DNA of 64,000 nt from Gordionus sp. m RMFG-2023. Its lineage: Eukaryota > Nematomorpha > Gordioida > Chordodea > Parachordodidae. The stretch is from assembly GCF_954871325.1 (NCBI RefSeq), contig NC_088775.1, forward strand, positions 54,661,561 to 54,725,560, given 5' to 3'. The position numbers were made by a program, and so were the translations under genes. Below the pieces are notes generated by a model. It made no database searches and had not been told where the DNA came from. It saw only the letters and a list, made by a program, of their open reading frames with translations. Positions within the stretch are counted from its first letter, which is position 1, and each line of letters opens with the position of its first letter. Below are positions 35,634-48,586 of this stretch, in pieces.

Positions 35634-35940
35634 AAAATAACTATTAACTTAGCTTTTTATGATCCGGCTAATAACTTTATCCTTTCAGCTGCAAGGCTAA
35701 TATATAAATGATAACTGAACCCTTTTTTTTGTAATCATATTATTACCCTAATTGTTTTTTAATATTAGCCATTATTACATATCAAAAACACTTTAAAATA
35801 ATGTAATCGATTAATAAAACGCACCCTCTTTTTGATAAAAAAATTCCCTCAAATTAAAAATAGAAAATAATTATGATATATTTTTTACATTTTTTTAATG
35901 AAATTTTCTCAAAATTATTATTTTATTTTAATCCAATAAG

Positions 35941-36895
35941 GATATGAACACGACGGATGAAAAGCTCAAAAAATTGGACTTGGAATACGAAAAAGCGATT
36001 CATACTTTAAACACCAAACAAAGTATTCGTTTTAATTCGAATACTACTTTACAGCCACCACCCATATCCCAGGCCTCTTCTTCTCAACCCCTCATCGTTG
36101 CTCCAGTAAGTACAACCATTAACAACGTTAAGCCCTCCTTACCTAACTTAGGAATTCCTATTTGGAATCATCAAATCAGTCTCACCAGCGCTGATTCTTG
36201 TCCCTCTGAATCGCCTATCGTTCAAAATGACATCGCCTCTCGAGACCAAGAATTGAACACCCCTATCACCCAAGACACATCACTTTCTAAAGCGAATGCC
36301 ACTACGGTTCAGAAACCTCCAGATATGTCGAGCTCAATCGCTCAAACTATTAATGATCCATATCAATCAGACACGAATAGAAATAATCTGCTTCCCATTT
36401 ACGTTGTAAAATTCGATAATATTCCCACTCCCGTTCCCGAACGGCTTCCTCACCGAAATATGGAGATTTCGGCTGGGGATTTTTTGTTTGGTCTAAGCGG
36501 CAACAGCAATTTGAATACCCAATTCTTATCGGTCGAAAAAATAAGTGACGGTCAACGCGGCATAGTTCCAAAAAGTCACTTGCAACCGGTCCCGACTAAT
36601 TTGCTCGCCGATTACTTTAAACTTTGTAACCTGCTTTACCTTTCTTCCAATTCATTCGTTTGCCCTTCTTCGGCTACTGATAAAGCTCTTTTCAAAGGAA
36701 GTCCTCGGGGATATCGAGAAGAACGTGATGGTGATATAGATAATGAGCCCACTGTAAGAGCCTTAGATAGTAGGGAGGAGTATAATAGCGAACACGCGAG
36801 TGAAGGAAATGTCGACGTCTACGATGATTGCTTGATAGACAGTCTTATTGCGCTGATTTCGAAATCGTATTTGACTACTAATTCTGATATTTTAG
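35941..36895 (+). CDS. RIMBP: RIM-binding protein, large exon with SH3-I
   Basis: RIM-binding proteins are presynaptic scaffolds that tie RIM proteins to voltage-gated calcium channels. This exon is far more GC-rich than its surroundings. It starts after AATAAG at 35940 and reads DMNTTDEKLKKLDLEYEKA (short predicted helix), a long Ser/Thr/Pro-rich linker, then an SH3 domain at ~residues 160-215 of the exon: ISAGDFLFGL...SVEKISDGQRGIVPKSHLQPV, followed by TNLLADYF. The DGQRGIVP plus following LL pattern matches the first SH3 of RIMBP (DGQRGLVPSNF...DDLL). An acidic linker follows. The exon ends TTTTAG|GTATAG with one leftover base, which fits the phase of 56662. The stop 20 nt past the donor is intronic. 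Confidence 0.8.
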
Positions 36896-37825
36896 GTATA
36901 GTTTATTTTATTTGATTGACTTTTCACTAAGAGTTCTCCAAATGCAATAATATTTTTTTTATGATAATTTTTTACCGATTTTAAAACACAGTTGCGGGTT
37001 GTACGAGATTTGTTTTTTCAGTATTTCTTTACTCTCATGTTTTTAAAAAGTGATATAATATATTCCCACTCTCTGCATTAACTAACAAAATTCTTGGAAC
37101 CTCTATGATTCAAACAAAAACACAATATAACAACAGTTGCGCCGAACTCACTGCATCAATCAGTTTCGCTCTTTGCTTATACATTCCATTTTAGCCAATA
37201 CCAATGTCTGATACCAAGGATAATTAACCTTCATAATACTACATTATTATTTTTGTTATCAGTGGTTTCTATATCTACTAATGGGTGGTAACGGTGCATA
37301 TCATACATAAAAAGATATTGTTAACCCCTGACATGTAAAGATATTATATTTAAAATAATACTTTATGTTAGGGTCCTGCAAAGCTTGCCGTAACATCATA
37401 AAATATAGTCCCCACTCGTGGCCGGAAAATATGGTAATTTTATATTTTCTTCCCCTTTTGCATTATAAAATAAATTTGAAAAAATAGATTTAAAATAAAT
37501 TCGATATTCATTTTCTTATCATATTCTGTGATAAATTCATCAAATTATCAACGTTATTGCTAAATATTTAAATTTATTGCATAATAATAAAATAGATAAT
37601 ATAATAAATATTTTGAGTTTGAGATTTCTTTCCTATGCTTTTTTAAAAGTCTGTGCCAAGGGTTGCCACGCGCCTGGCTTAGATCTAAAAATTTGCCAAC
37701 GGGCCATGGACTAACCTGGACCAAAGTTTTTGAATTATGTTACCCAAACTTTCAAATAAGGTACAATACTTTTGAAGGTGATTTTATGGTATAAATTATA
37801 GCTTGAATTCTAATTGTTGTATTTA

Positions 37826-38060
37826 GGTCATTCCATGTCAAATCGATCACCATTTTCACGACCCCCTGGGAGGAGTGATAGTATGTAGGAGTTTTTAGTC
37901 AATTTTAATTGAATGACTCGATAGGCGTAAAAATAGGTCATTTTTCATATTTGACTTTTGATATATTCAAAAACAAATTAGTTAGGATGCAAAATTTGAA
38001 CATTGTCATATTTACTTGCACCTTAGTTTGAAAACAAAATTTCACCAAATACCAAATCAC
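37826..38060 (+). repeat. Extra terminus of the long-TIR transposon family
   Basis: 'GGTCATTCCATGTCAAATCG' at 37828 is the family end, but the sequence after it diverges from the other copies. It lies immediately before the left end of copy C, so either two ends are stacked or copy C has a duplicated end. Confidence 0.55.
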
Positions 38061-38879
38061 ATTTAGGCCATCCATGACAAATCAATCAAAAAAGGTTATT
38101 TTCGTGAACCTCTTTCAAATTGAATGAAACTTTGCATTATGATAATATATGTAGTACCTATGCAATTTAATTTTTTAAGCTCTAACTCAATTAGTTCCGG
38201 AGATATGGCGGCTCAATGCTAAAAAATGACATATGACATTCTTCCTAATTTGCAAAAACCGATAAAAATAGAGATTACTTAAAATATAAATAATAGAGAG
38301 CTATATTTGGTATCATTAGATAATCCTGAATCCATTTCTTAACTCATTATTGGTCAACATACCATATCTGCAACAGTTGGTATTGATGTTTCACATATAA
38401 ATATCAATAATATTTTTCACTTTACCTTCGTGAGCATGAATAAATTTTTACAGAGTTGTTAACGCTCCTTTTTGAAAGTAGCTAGCTCCCGCTCCCGCTA
38501 CTACATTTTAAAAAGGAGCCAGCTCCCTCTCCAAATTATGGAGTGGCACTCCATAACCTCTCCTTTGACTTTCATTTTTTTAGAAGGCACACGAAACAAA
38601 ATCATATTTTTTTATCAAAAAGTTTTATTTATATTAAATGATCTATCAATATTTATAATCTTTTATTAGCTTTTAAAAGTAATAAGTTTTCTAAATTAGA
38701 ATCTAACAAACATCCACGCCTACCCCCTAAGACCTGTTTTGGAATGCTAAATAGGCCCTTCACAGGAGCACTAGAGGGAAGTGGGGTATTATATTTTATA
38801 AAGATATTTTTTAATTCAGGGATTTATCAAAATAGTAATTTTGGTGTCATTATCTAAAAAAATATTTGTCCAACATATT

Positions 38880-39094
38880 ATCTTCCTGATGATCAATTTC
38901 ATGGAATCCAAAAAAATCTTCCAAATCATAGCAGGGTCCCCGTGAACTATTAGCTATTTTTGTATTAGGTATTTGTTTTCTTAAAAAATTAATCAATTTG
39001 TATTTTAGTTCCATATTTTGTGTATTTTTTATCCATTTCCAATTTAATTTGAATGCAGGATGGACAATAGCTGCAATGATAATATCATAATAAA
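38880..39094 (-). pseudogene. hAT transposase, 3' piece (left of the LTR insertion)
   Basis: Reads AAIVHPAFKLNWKWIK, then YKLINFLRKQIPNTKIANSS and DNMLDKYF, the hAT region around the conserved HP-x-F-K-L motif (family L-D-P-R-F-K). Open up to the junction at 39094, then the LTR begins. Confidence 0.7.
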
Positions 39095-39367
39095 TGTTGA
39101 CTTCTGAGAGATTGGTGCTTCTGAGAATTGCGAAGTTACGAGAATTATTATTTTTTGATTTATTTACGAATCGATTTAATTTTACACTGCAAAAAATATA
39201 AAATGAAATTCGATCTTTTTATAATAAAATTTGTAACTAATATAATGTCATTCACAATTATAATTAGTGTAGTTCAAAAAAAAAGAAAAACAATTTAAAT
39301 TTTGAATGTCATTACCAAAACAAAACAAGTAGTTTAAAGGAGAATTATAAATTACAGCTACTTAACA
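39095..39367 (-). repeat. LTR of the gypsy element, left copy (3' LTR)
   Basis: 273 bp, TG...CA ends, direct repeat of 44326-44645. Confidence 0.9.
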
Positions 39368-42340
39368 TTTAACTCTTTTTTTAAAAAAGTTTTTGCCCTC
39401 TGTCTAACATCTTATCGTTTGTCTTGCTTACCGGTTTCTTCATCATTTATTGTTCGTTTGTCCTTGGTTGATCTTGATAGTTATCATTAGTCATCACATC
39501 ATTAATATATTTCATTAGTTTTGATCCACAAAATAAATATTGTTTATATAGTATAAGCTATTGAAAGTTTTTTTTACATTCATATAAAATTTTCGAATTT
39601 TTTAGGCAATATTATATTTCTGATTGGTCTTTGACTGTTAAGACTCTGATCTTATACTTGTATACTTTGATTTCGTACTGGTCATCACTTCTTCCCCTTC
39701 TAAAATTTAAAGTATTTGTTTCCAAATTTGTTGTACCATTATTAAGCGGTATAATATTTATTTAACTTTTTTTTAATCTGGTCTAAATGTCTTTTTATAA
39801 TTTTGTTTCCAGTATATATTTCATATGATAAATTCCCATCTTTACATGTTACCGTACCTTTGTCCCAAATGTTTTCCTTGAAAGCTTTATACCAAACTTT
39901 GTCACTTATCACGATATTTCAATTTGACGATATATTTCGATTTAATTCATTCACTTTATCAATACTTGTTTCTTTAACTATTCTTTTAAAATTTATTGGT
40001 ATGCCCCATAATTTATCATCAATTATTTCACCATCTGTCTTTTGTACCATCTCTTTTGTGTTAGTTTATGGTAATCTTGACAAACAATCTGGTACTACAT
40101 TTCGTTTCCCGGGTCTATGAATTATCGTAAAGTCATGAGCCCCCATAGCCAAACTCCATTTTTGGAGTCGCATTGATATGGAAGAATTATCCTTGAGTCC
40201 CTTCGTAAATATATAAACGAGTGACTTGTGGTCTGTGATTATTATAAATCTCGAACCAATTAAATATTCTTGAAACTTTTTTACCGCGTATATAACAGAT
40301 AAAGCTTATCTTTCAATATTTGTATAGTTTAACTCTGATTTTAATAATGCTCTTGACGCGAAAGCAATGGCTTTCTCTTTACCATCACCCTCAAAAATCT
40401 CTAGATTCTTTGTGTATAGGTACTTGAAGAAATGTTTTTTTTAAATCAATCTTTGTAAATTTCTTGCCTTTAGACAATTTTGCAATCAAATCATTGACGC
40501 GCGGTATTTGGTACTTAAAATCTTCTAAAGCAGGATTTATAGTATTTTTAAGTCAGCATAGAGCCGAAGTGAGCCATCGCTCTTAAAAACGGGAGTGAGA
40601 GGACTAGCCCATCTAACATCTTCAACAGGTTCTTTGTCGTTTATCCACTTTTGAAGTTCTTTTGCTATCAAATCAATTCTAGAATATGGTATACGCCTTG
40701 GTGGTATGATTTTCGGTGTGGCATCTTGTTTTAAACGTAATTTGACATAGCTGCAAAGTATTGGCTTTTTGTTAAGTTTTAAATTGCATTGACTAATTAA
40801 TTCTTGAATAGTATTATCATAATCTTCCTCGACTAAATTCACAAATTTATCTAGTATATTTCCAAAAACTGTAATCCAGGTCCTTCCCAAAAGTGCTATC
40901 TTGTCACTTTGGACTACATAAGCATTTAAGATTTGAGTTTTGTCCTCGAATTTTGCCTTGACTTGGACAGTACCTAACACTTTTATTATTTTTCCATCGT
41001 ATCCAGTTAATTTTGTGTCCATTTTAATTCCAATCTTTCTTACAATATGAATCTGTAGGATGCTGAACTTAGAACAGTGTCTATCTCCATTAATATTGGC
41101 ACGTCATTCAAATATACTGTAACTTTATATGCATCATTAGCTGTGTTATCATTATCGGCATCCATATTGTTTATGTCCAAATTATATAAATTATATTCTT
41201 CTTTCTCTAATTTATCATTATCATCTTCTTTTATCTCTTCTATATTTACAGTGTTCACTTTGTGTATCGACTATTATCGTTGTTATGATACCTACAATCA
41301 CATACTTGATTTCTTCCTTGATTTCTAATATTAAGATTATTGTTATGTCTTTAAATAAATCTTGAATCCTTATAATGTCTGTTATATCTGTAATTATAAT
41401 CATTATTAAATCTATGGTTATTATAACTAGTTCTATTATCAAATCTTGAAAAATTATTGTACGATCCTAGGTTGTTTTCCCTGACGTTATTGTAATAACT
41501 CATATTATATAGCCGAGAAAAAAAAACAATGAAATATTCCAAATTCACTAATTATATTTTTATACCGTTCGTTATCTCTTCCTTTGGACATATGCCAAGC
41601 GGAACTTTAAAATTCTTAAAAAATATAGGCGATAAGATAAGAGCCCTTACATCAGAACCAAAAAGAATACTATTTTTTAAAACAAAATCTACAAATAACT
41701 ATTTTAAAATATAACTATTCATGTTTTTTGGGAACTTGTAGTCCCACTCCGTTTTTTTTAAATAATGTTTTATTTTATTTTATATTTTATATTTGATATG
41801 TTAATTTTAATATAATTTTATTTGATAGTAGTAATAAAAGGAATATTTGATGTAAAAAAAAATATCTAGGGTTGTAATTATTTCTTTGAAAGTAATTGCT
41901 TAAAAGAAAGAAAGAAAGAATTGTCCATCGTTGTCTGTTATCGTAATTAGATTGTAAATTTTGTCTTTGGTCATAGTCTCCATATCTCACCATCTTGTTT
42001 TCTTCTGTTTTCCTACCTCTTTGCCTTTAAATGTTTCACGATTGTTTCATCTTCAGTTTTTTCGTTTAAAGAAATATTTTCAACTTTAGCAATTATATTT
42101 TCTTTTAATTCTAACTCCTCAAAATCATCTCTTAGTAATGTTTTCTTTTAACGTAATTTTCTGCCTAATATTTTTGCTGATTGACGAAATTTTTACTTTT
42201 TCAATAACTCTACTATCATCTAGTAAACACTCATTTTTTAAAATGCATAATCTACTTACCCAATTGATGTAACTATTTTTACCTTGTACAGCTGCTTTAA
42301 ATAATAATAAGATCTAACTTGTAGATTTTTTCGGATGTAA

Positions 42341-44036
42341 TAGTGCGCACAAATTGAGTTTGCGTTTGCAGTGCGTTTTTTAACGCAACGCATCTTTTTT
42401 AAATTGAAAGAATACGTTTTTTCCTTGTTTTAAAATTGAAACATGATTTAATTTTTATTAAACAATATGGATTTCTTTAGTTTAAAATATAAACAACTAA
42501 TTGCTATTTTAATTATACAAGGATGAGGAGAACATATACTTATAATTTACAAATAATGCAAATAAAATAATTTAATTACATTTTCAATTTTTTAATAATA
42601 AAAATGTACACTAGAACATGTAAGAGTATAAATATCTTATTAAAATAATATAATCATACCATCTGTATGAGATTTTGAAGCCAGAAGCTTTGCCAAATTT
42701 TATTTAATTGATCAATCACATAAGGTGATGTCAAAATAAAATATTGTTAGCTCAATAAAACATAGTAAGTTTTCTATATTAATAGTCAATATCTTAAAAA
42801 ATCAAACACTATTATTCTTTTCATAATATTTAATTTATAAAGATAATATTGGCTAAATTATATGTCAATGAATTAAAATCCTAGAAAGGCTTCAATTTGA
42901 TCTCAATTAATTATTGTGTCAAATTTTATAATATATATACACTATTAAATCTTTATTGTACACTTCTCTCAATCATGTTACCCCTTATATTTTTACTTAT
43001 TGGATTTTCATAACTGTTTACTAATCTCATTCTTTCATAATTTGATTATTATAATATTTATTTGTTTATCCTACCTTAATATATTTATAATAATCTATAT
43101 ATTTTAATAAAAATGCTAAATAAATTTTGAGTAGTTTGCTTATTTATATATATTTTTCAAAAATGGACACTATAATATAAAATATTACTTTATTATATAT
43201 ATAAATAAACATATTTACAAAAATAAACACACTAAGATAAAATTTGATGTTTGATTTAAAGTTGTTTCTGTTGAATTTGTTGGTGATAATGTAGTATTTT
43301 GATCCTTTGATTGCTCCATCAAAGTATGATACAATCTTGATACTTCACAATTGAAAAAGTATTTATATGAATGACTTATACTTTCCAAGCCTTCTGCCAT
43401 TGATCGTGGATACAATCTAAAATAATATTAAATTTATAGATAAAAATATGTATTTTACTGGCTTTCAGATGACACCCTTTCCAAAAGAGCCAAAAGTCTT
43501 TTACCCATGAGTGCATTTATTTTTGAACCAGTAGCCTTTGGTGTAGTTTCTTTAGGACTAAAATTGTCAGTAGTTTTTCTGTCATTTATCATTGCTTTAT
43601 ATTCAAATTCAACTACTTCTTTAAGCATGATACAGTTGTATCATTATGGAAACTCCATCTCCATGCTAATAAAAATATAATTTATCACTGTTCATATATA
43701 CATTTACCTTAAACTAATGGTTGATAAACCATTAAAACCTATTCTAATAATAATATCAGTTAATATATTCTAAAATTATCTAAAATATAAATTAATATAT
43801 TCTAAAATTATATAAATATCAATTAATATATTATAAATGATATAATATCAATAAATATATGAGATAAATTTTACTTACAATTTTGTATCCATTTTCAAAT
43901 TTTAGCGCAAAATTAAAAAAGCATAAAAAAAATCAAACTAACGCTTGCAGTAAAAAAATCCAATTTGCACAATACCATCTAAAATGTATTATTAGCTTTT
44001 AAAACGGAGCGTTGCAACGCTCAATTTGTGCGCACT
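42341..44036 (-). mobile_element. PIF/Harbinger-type element, fourth layer
   Basis: Inverted ends TAGTGCGCACAAATTGAG and CTCAATTTGTGCGCACTA; TAA flanks both sides (42338-42340, 44037-44039), the 3-bp TWA duplication of PIF/Harbinger elements. 1696 bp. It carries a two-exon accessory gene but no transposase that I can see, so it is probably non-autonomous. It interrupts the gag side of the gypsy element. Confidence 0.85.
43215..43628 (-). CDS. Harbinger accessory (Myb/MADF-like) protein, two exons
   Basis: Exon 43628-43459 encodes MLKEVVEFEYKAMINDRKTT, then ALMGKRLLALLERVSSESQ. Exon 43416-43215 encodes LYPRSMAEGLESISHSYKYF, then CEVSRLYHTLMEQSKDQ and a Thr/Ser-rich tail. The 42-bp intron has CA|GTAAAA and TTATTTTAG|A and joins in frame. 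Harbinger elements often carry a second, Myb/MADF-like DNA-binding protein; the size and position suit that role, but I cannot confirm the fold. WRWSF in another frame just upstream could be a remnant of its Myb helix. Both exons are open. Confidence 0.5.
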
Positions 44037-44325
44037 ATAATAACCTAAATTTTTCAATCAATATCGATGGATTAATGAAGTCGGTAGGTGAACATATCGA
44101 TTTGAGCTTGATATATACTTCGTCTGGTAGTCTTCTTATGAAGGATTCAACCTTCGATGTCTGAGATATCAGTGTCCTTTGAAAATGTCTTCGAATCTAC
44201 TTAAAAAAAGATCGCCTTTGCCTGAGTATATCGGAAATTTAATATTTATATTAACATTATTGTTGGGAATCTGTTTCATATTTATTTATTTACGATTCCC
44301 TCGAATATGTAGCGGACTGCCCACA

Positions 44326-44645
44326 TGTTAACTTCTGAGCGATTGGTGCTTCTGAGAATTGCGAAATTACGAAAATTATTTTTTTTTTTTTACGAATCGA
44401 TTTAATTTTACACCGCAAATATAAAATGAAAATCGATCTTTTTATAATAAAATTTGTAACTAATATAATGTCATTCACAATTAGAATTAGTGTAGTTCAA
44501 AAAAAAAAGAAAAACAATTTAAATTTTGAATGTAATTACCATAATAAAAACAAGTAAAAAAAGAAAAACAATTTAAATTTTAAATGTCATTACCAAAACA
44601 AAACAAGTAGTTTAAAGGAGAATTATAAATTACAACTACTTAACA
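44326..44645 (-). repeat. LTR of the gypsy element, right copy (5' LTR)
   Basis: 320 bp, TG...CA ends; longer than its partner because of an internal duplication of ~45 bp. Confidence 0.9.
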
Positions 44646-44890
44646 ATAAACATTTGAAAATCTGCAATAAAGCTATTTAAATAGATATAATTTATTTTTT
44701 ACTATAAACCATTTATTAATACCGCTTATAAGAGACTTTACAAGAGGTTGGCAAAACTCTAAATCTGCCAAGTCTCTTAATTTTGAAATAAGTTTAGAAA
44801 TGGTTGTAGCCATATCCATATGAAGCTCCCCTTCAAGAATTTTTAGATTTTTTTCAAAGGCTCCATAACCTAAAATTTATTTATTTCACG
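44646..44890 (-). pseudogene. hAT transposase, 5' piece (right of the LTR insertion)
   Basis: Reads LKILEGELHMDMATTISKL, then LADLEF and PLVKSLISGINKWF, a hAT core region normally followed by the HP-x-F-K-L block found on the other side of the LTR element. Flanked on the left by the ATAAA duplication. Confidence 0.65.
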
Positions 44891-46239
44891 AAGATAACGA
44901 TTATTTTAATATTTACTTGGCTATACTCTTGGGCGGGCTGAGCGGGCGGGTTAAATTTTTTTTAAACATTGGATGGGTGGGCTTAGATTTTTTTATAGGA
45001 AATGGACAAATATTTAATGGGCAGTTAAAAAATCATTTTTAGGCATTTTATTTTTTTTATTTGTAAGTTTTTTTTATTATTTTGTTTTACTGATTAATAT
45101 AAAAATAATTATTTTTCAAGTTTCTATATTGTTAAAATAAAACGTTAAATAGTTGATGAAAATAAAATAAGAAAAAAATTAAATTAAGACTAAATAAAAT
45201 ATAAATTGATTAACATAATAAAATGTATTTTTTTAATTTGGATGTTACAATTCAATTAAGTAAAGTAACCACGTTTATATGAAATAAAAATACTTTAATT
45301 AAGTTTAGAAAAAAAATGTATAAAATAAGGAGGTTGAACAAGTAATTAGAAAATTAAATAAATATTAAAATATATTTAAAAAAGCATCATATCTAGCAAC
45401 CCAATCTTAACTATAATAATTGCCAAAAAATAATTATAACCATTTTTAAAAAAATATAGTTATCATTTTGTATTTAAAAGAAAGATTTTTTACTTTTAGA
45501 TGCTTTTTTAGATTGAAGCTGCTCACTTTTGAAAATGACTTTTATTTAAACACAAAAGGCATTTTGCCCTTAAATTTGTTTGATCATTTGAATCAACATC
45601 TTTTAGAAGTTTAAAATATTTTTTGTATGATAGAAATGGAAATTCGATTTCTTCTTCTATGATCTCTAAATCCATAATATCGAAGCCATTTTTTATTATA
45701 TATCTATAAAATGAATATTAATATGACTTACAAGATTTTCCAAAAAATTTTTAATATAAAAAGGAAAAACTTGATATTTAATATTTAAAATGATTAGATG
45801 AAAAACCAATAAAAAATTCGGCTCAACATTTAATAATGGATAAATTTAAATTAAATAAAATTTCATTTTTATTGAATTTTAATTAATAAATATTATAGAG
45901 GTGGAGCGGCGCTCCTCCTCTCCAGCCCTAATAGGAGCTAGCTTCCGCTGTGTTTTTAAAAAAATATAGTAACAACTCTGAATTTTTGTATTAATGGTTC
46001 TCAGACCTAATGGAATAACCGCATGTTTTATTGCGCGTGCTTTACTAAATCTTTTGAACAATTTATCTTCATTCGAGAATAAATTATATTGGTAAAAGGT
46101 TTAATAAAACGCGCAATAACTGTCCACAAAGATACAAGCAATTATTCTACTAGATCTGAGAACTAGTGAACCAAAAATTTATTCAAATGCTCTAGAAAGT
46201 AAAGTTCAAGATACGAGATTTAGAATTCATGATATTTAA

Positions 46240-46360
46240 TGGCTATGTAATATGTTTCTACGATAACTTTTGGTGTGCGGCGGTTGTTGTAGATGAAAAT
46301 TAAATAGCCGAAGAAGTGCTAATTAGTTTTCTGCATCCACATGGACCCTCTTCATAATTC
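46240..46360 (+). pseudogene. Long-TIR family protein fragment in copy C
   Basis: Reads GYVICFYDNFW, AAVVVDEN, a stop, then IAEEVLISFLHPHGP, aligning with GFVTCAYDDFWWLATALKK...ISFLHLHGPSP in copy A. This ties copy C to the same family although its ends are diverged. Confidence 0.75.
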
Positions 46361-46842
46361 ATTTTCTACATAATGAAGATAAATATAATATCCCCTGTCA
46401 ATAATATTTTAGAAATTGTATAATATCAAGCAGCAAGGCGTACTTACACGCTTACATTCATAGACTTTTTAAAAACCCAAATGGAGATCAATGACTAAAT
46501 AATGATATTTTATTTTAGAGCAAATGTTGTTTTTTAAAATTATATTTAAAAATAATAATTCAATATGGTATTGGAAAATATTTAATAACTGAAAAAATAA
46601 TGGTCATTTTTGGACAATTTTATGCCCAAGTACATTAAAATATCAACCTTTACCTTTTCCAGAAATGAAACACCTGAAATTTTTAAAAAAAAATTAAATT
46701 ATTAAAAAATGGATTCAAGGGCTATCTAAATATACCAAATGTAGGATTTTATATATTTTGAGTAATCTTTAATAGTTTTTACGAATTAGTAAGGACACCA
46801 CTTTTTATTTTTCCCGCCATATCCCCGGAACTAATTGAGTTA

Positions 46843-48586
46843 GGGTGCATTCATAGTAGAGAGCGACAGCGATACGACAAACACAACACGACATTAAACG
46901 ACAGAGCAGCTGATATGTCGTAAGCGACATAGCATTCATAGTAGTTGTGACAAGCATATTTTTATTTTTAAAAAAAAAGGTATCTATACAACTTTAAAAT
47001 TATTCCTATTAAAACCTTTAACCTATATTAAATCAAAACTAATGGTAAAAAAAACAAATTTTATTAAAAATCATCAGTAGAAGAAATATTGATAAGTTTA
47101 TATTAATTTTATTTTATATAATCAAAATAGCTTAAATATTACAGGATGTAACTATCCATTGCCTTTCAAGGGCCAGAAGAATGGTGGAATGCACCTTTGG
47201 CATATTGTCATCTAAATGGTGTATTCTTAATCGAGTCTTGGATACCAATGTCACCAATAGCAAAACAATTATAAAAACTTAGTTATTGATAAAAAAAACA
47301 TAGATCTCCACCCCAAGGATACTCAAGATCCTAAACAAAATAATTATTTATGGAATCCTCAATAAAAAAACCCTCAAAGGTTTCTAAAAATATTAGAGAT
47401 GCCTTTTCTGAATATTTTTATAGAAATAAATTATAGCTTTATAATTTATAAATTTAAAAAATATTACTCTATTTTTTTTATATTGATTTGTAATTATTTA
47501 ATAAAAAGAAAGTTTATTTATTATATGTGTCTTAAATATGATTAAAATAATATAAAAGCTCTTCAAAGAAATAATAACAATGCAATATAATATTTTTTAT
47601 TCATGATCTTTCATAATTTAACAATAAATTAAAAATAATTTTAATGAGTTTTTTCTTTCCACTTTCAAATTTTTTTGCAAAGGTTTGTTTAAGCATAACA
47701 TTGATCCAAGAGTTTGTTGATAATTTATTTTCTTTTATTTTTTCTATTTCAAGAATTTTCTCAAATAGATCTAGTTTAAAATTATAAATATATTTACAAA
47801 TGATGCAAATTACCTAGATCAATATCCCTCTTTTTAATTAATTTTTTGCAAGATAAATTTGATCCTATACTAGTTGATAGTGATGCTAAATATATTAATA
47901 TTATTTATATAAAATATGATTACAATCATTCCTTAAAATTGTAGCTTCACTACTTGTCTCTATGCAGGGGATTTCAATGGAATCTTAAGAAAAATTAGTA
48001 TATTTACCATCTTCATATTGATAATTTACATTACCACTCCTCATACATTGCTCTAGCATTCTTTATCAATTTTAGATATAACAGGATTTGTTTTTTTCAA
48101 ATTGGTATACTGAATCCCTGGCTCTATAGTTTTTATGTTCCCTCATAAAGCAATCACAGATTTTTCCATGATGACTTGGCCATCTCTACTGCAAAAGAAA
48201 AATATTTCAATTTAATATACTTTTTAATTACCTGTCTCAATATTGTTTTTAGCTGATGGTATCTGATGGAGTTGATCAAATCTTCTTTATTGATTTTTTA
48301 TAAAAAATTATTAACATAATATTTATTTATATTCTAATATATATATACGTATAACATTTATTATCTTAATAGCATTTCAAAAATTTACTTGCAAATTTTC
48401 TTTTTCGTCCATATTGTAGTTATGTCGCATGGAAAAAAAACAAAATGATTTGTAACTTGATTTTTATGTTTAATGCGACAAATGTGGCAGGATTGTCATG
48501 TCGCGTCGCAAAAGCTCACTATGAATAGTCATTGGTAATTACATATATTTGTATTTTCGTATCGCTGTCGCACTATGAATGCACCC
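46843..48586 (+). mobile_element. PIF/Harbinger element in the right arm of copy C
   Basis: Ends GGGTGCATTCATAGT and 'CACTATGAATGCACCC', with 'GCGACAGCGATACGA' just inside the left end and its inverse on the right. TTA flanks both sides (46840-46842, 48587-48589), a TWA duplication. Contains a transposase remnant at ~47165-47285 and, on the minus strand around 47640-47780, a Lys/Glu-rich remnant (DLFEKILEIEKIKENK) that may be the accessory gene. 1744 bp. Confidence 0.88.
47165..47285 (+). pseudogene. Harbinger transposase C-terminus
   Basis: Reads RARRMVECTFGILSSKW, then ILNRVLDTNVTNSKTIIK and a stop. The pattern R-A-R-R-x-V-E-x-x-F-G-I-L-x-x-x-W/F is the hallmark of DDE_4 (Harbinger) transposases near the third catalytic residue (Glu of VE). 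The upstream domain is not readable. Confidence 0.75.

Larger units (their letters stand above)
39095..44645 (-). mobile_element. Ty3/gypsy LTR retrotransposon, third layer, fossil
   Basis: LTRs at 39095-39367 and 44326-44645 begin TGTT and end AACA. ATAAA flanks both sides (39090-39094, 44646-44650), so this is a single insertion with its own target duplication. Parts read on the minus strand, right to left: gag-like region (~42300-41270), aspartic protease (~41258-40900), reverse transcriptase (from ~40830), RNase H (motifs TDHKSLVY and RPGKRNVVPDCLSRL near 40230-40070) and pol C-terminal sequence with an integrase-tail look (near 39900-39780). It is broken in several places. The LTRs differ at roughly 4% by eye, apart from a short internal duplication in the right one, suggesting a moderately old insertion. 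A Harbinger element has landed inside it. Confidence 0.92.
38451..45980 (-). mobile_element. hAT transposon, second layer, split by an LTR element
   Basis: Left end CAGAGTTGTTAACGCTCC, right end 'AACAACTCTG'. Flanks AATTTTTA (38443-38450) and AATTTTTG (45981-45988) form a 7/8 target duplication. Subterminal 'GCTAGCTCCCGCT' words are inverted at ~45940. Without the LTR element it is ~2.0 kb. Its minus-strand transposase gene is cut in two by the LTR insertion (see the two pseudogene pieces). 44930-45010 holds a GC-word patch (GGGCGGGCTGAGCGGGCGGG). Confidence 0.85.

Noticed and set aside
36350-36571. 73-codon minus-strand frame
   Set aside because: Shadow of the RIMBP SH3 exon on the other strand.
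39803-40120. 105-codon plus-strand frame
   Set aside because: It is the opposite strand of the gypsy RNase H and downstream pol region.
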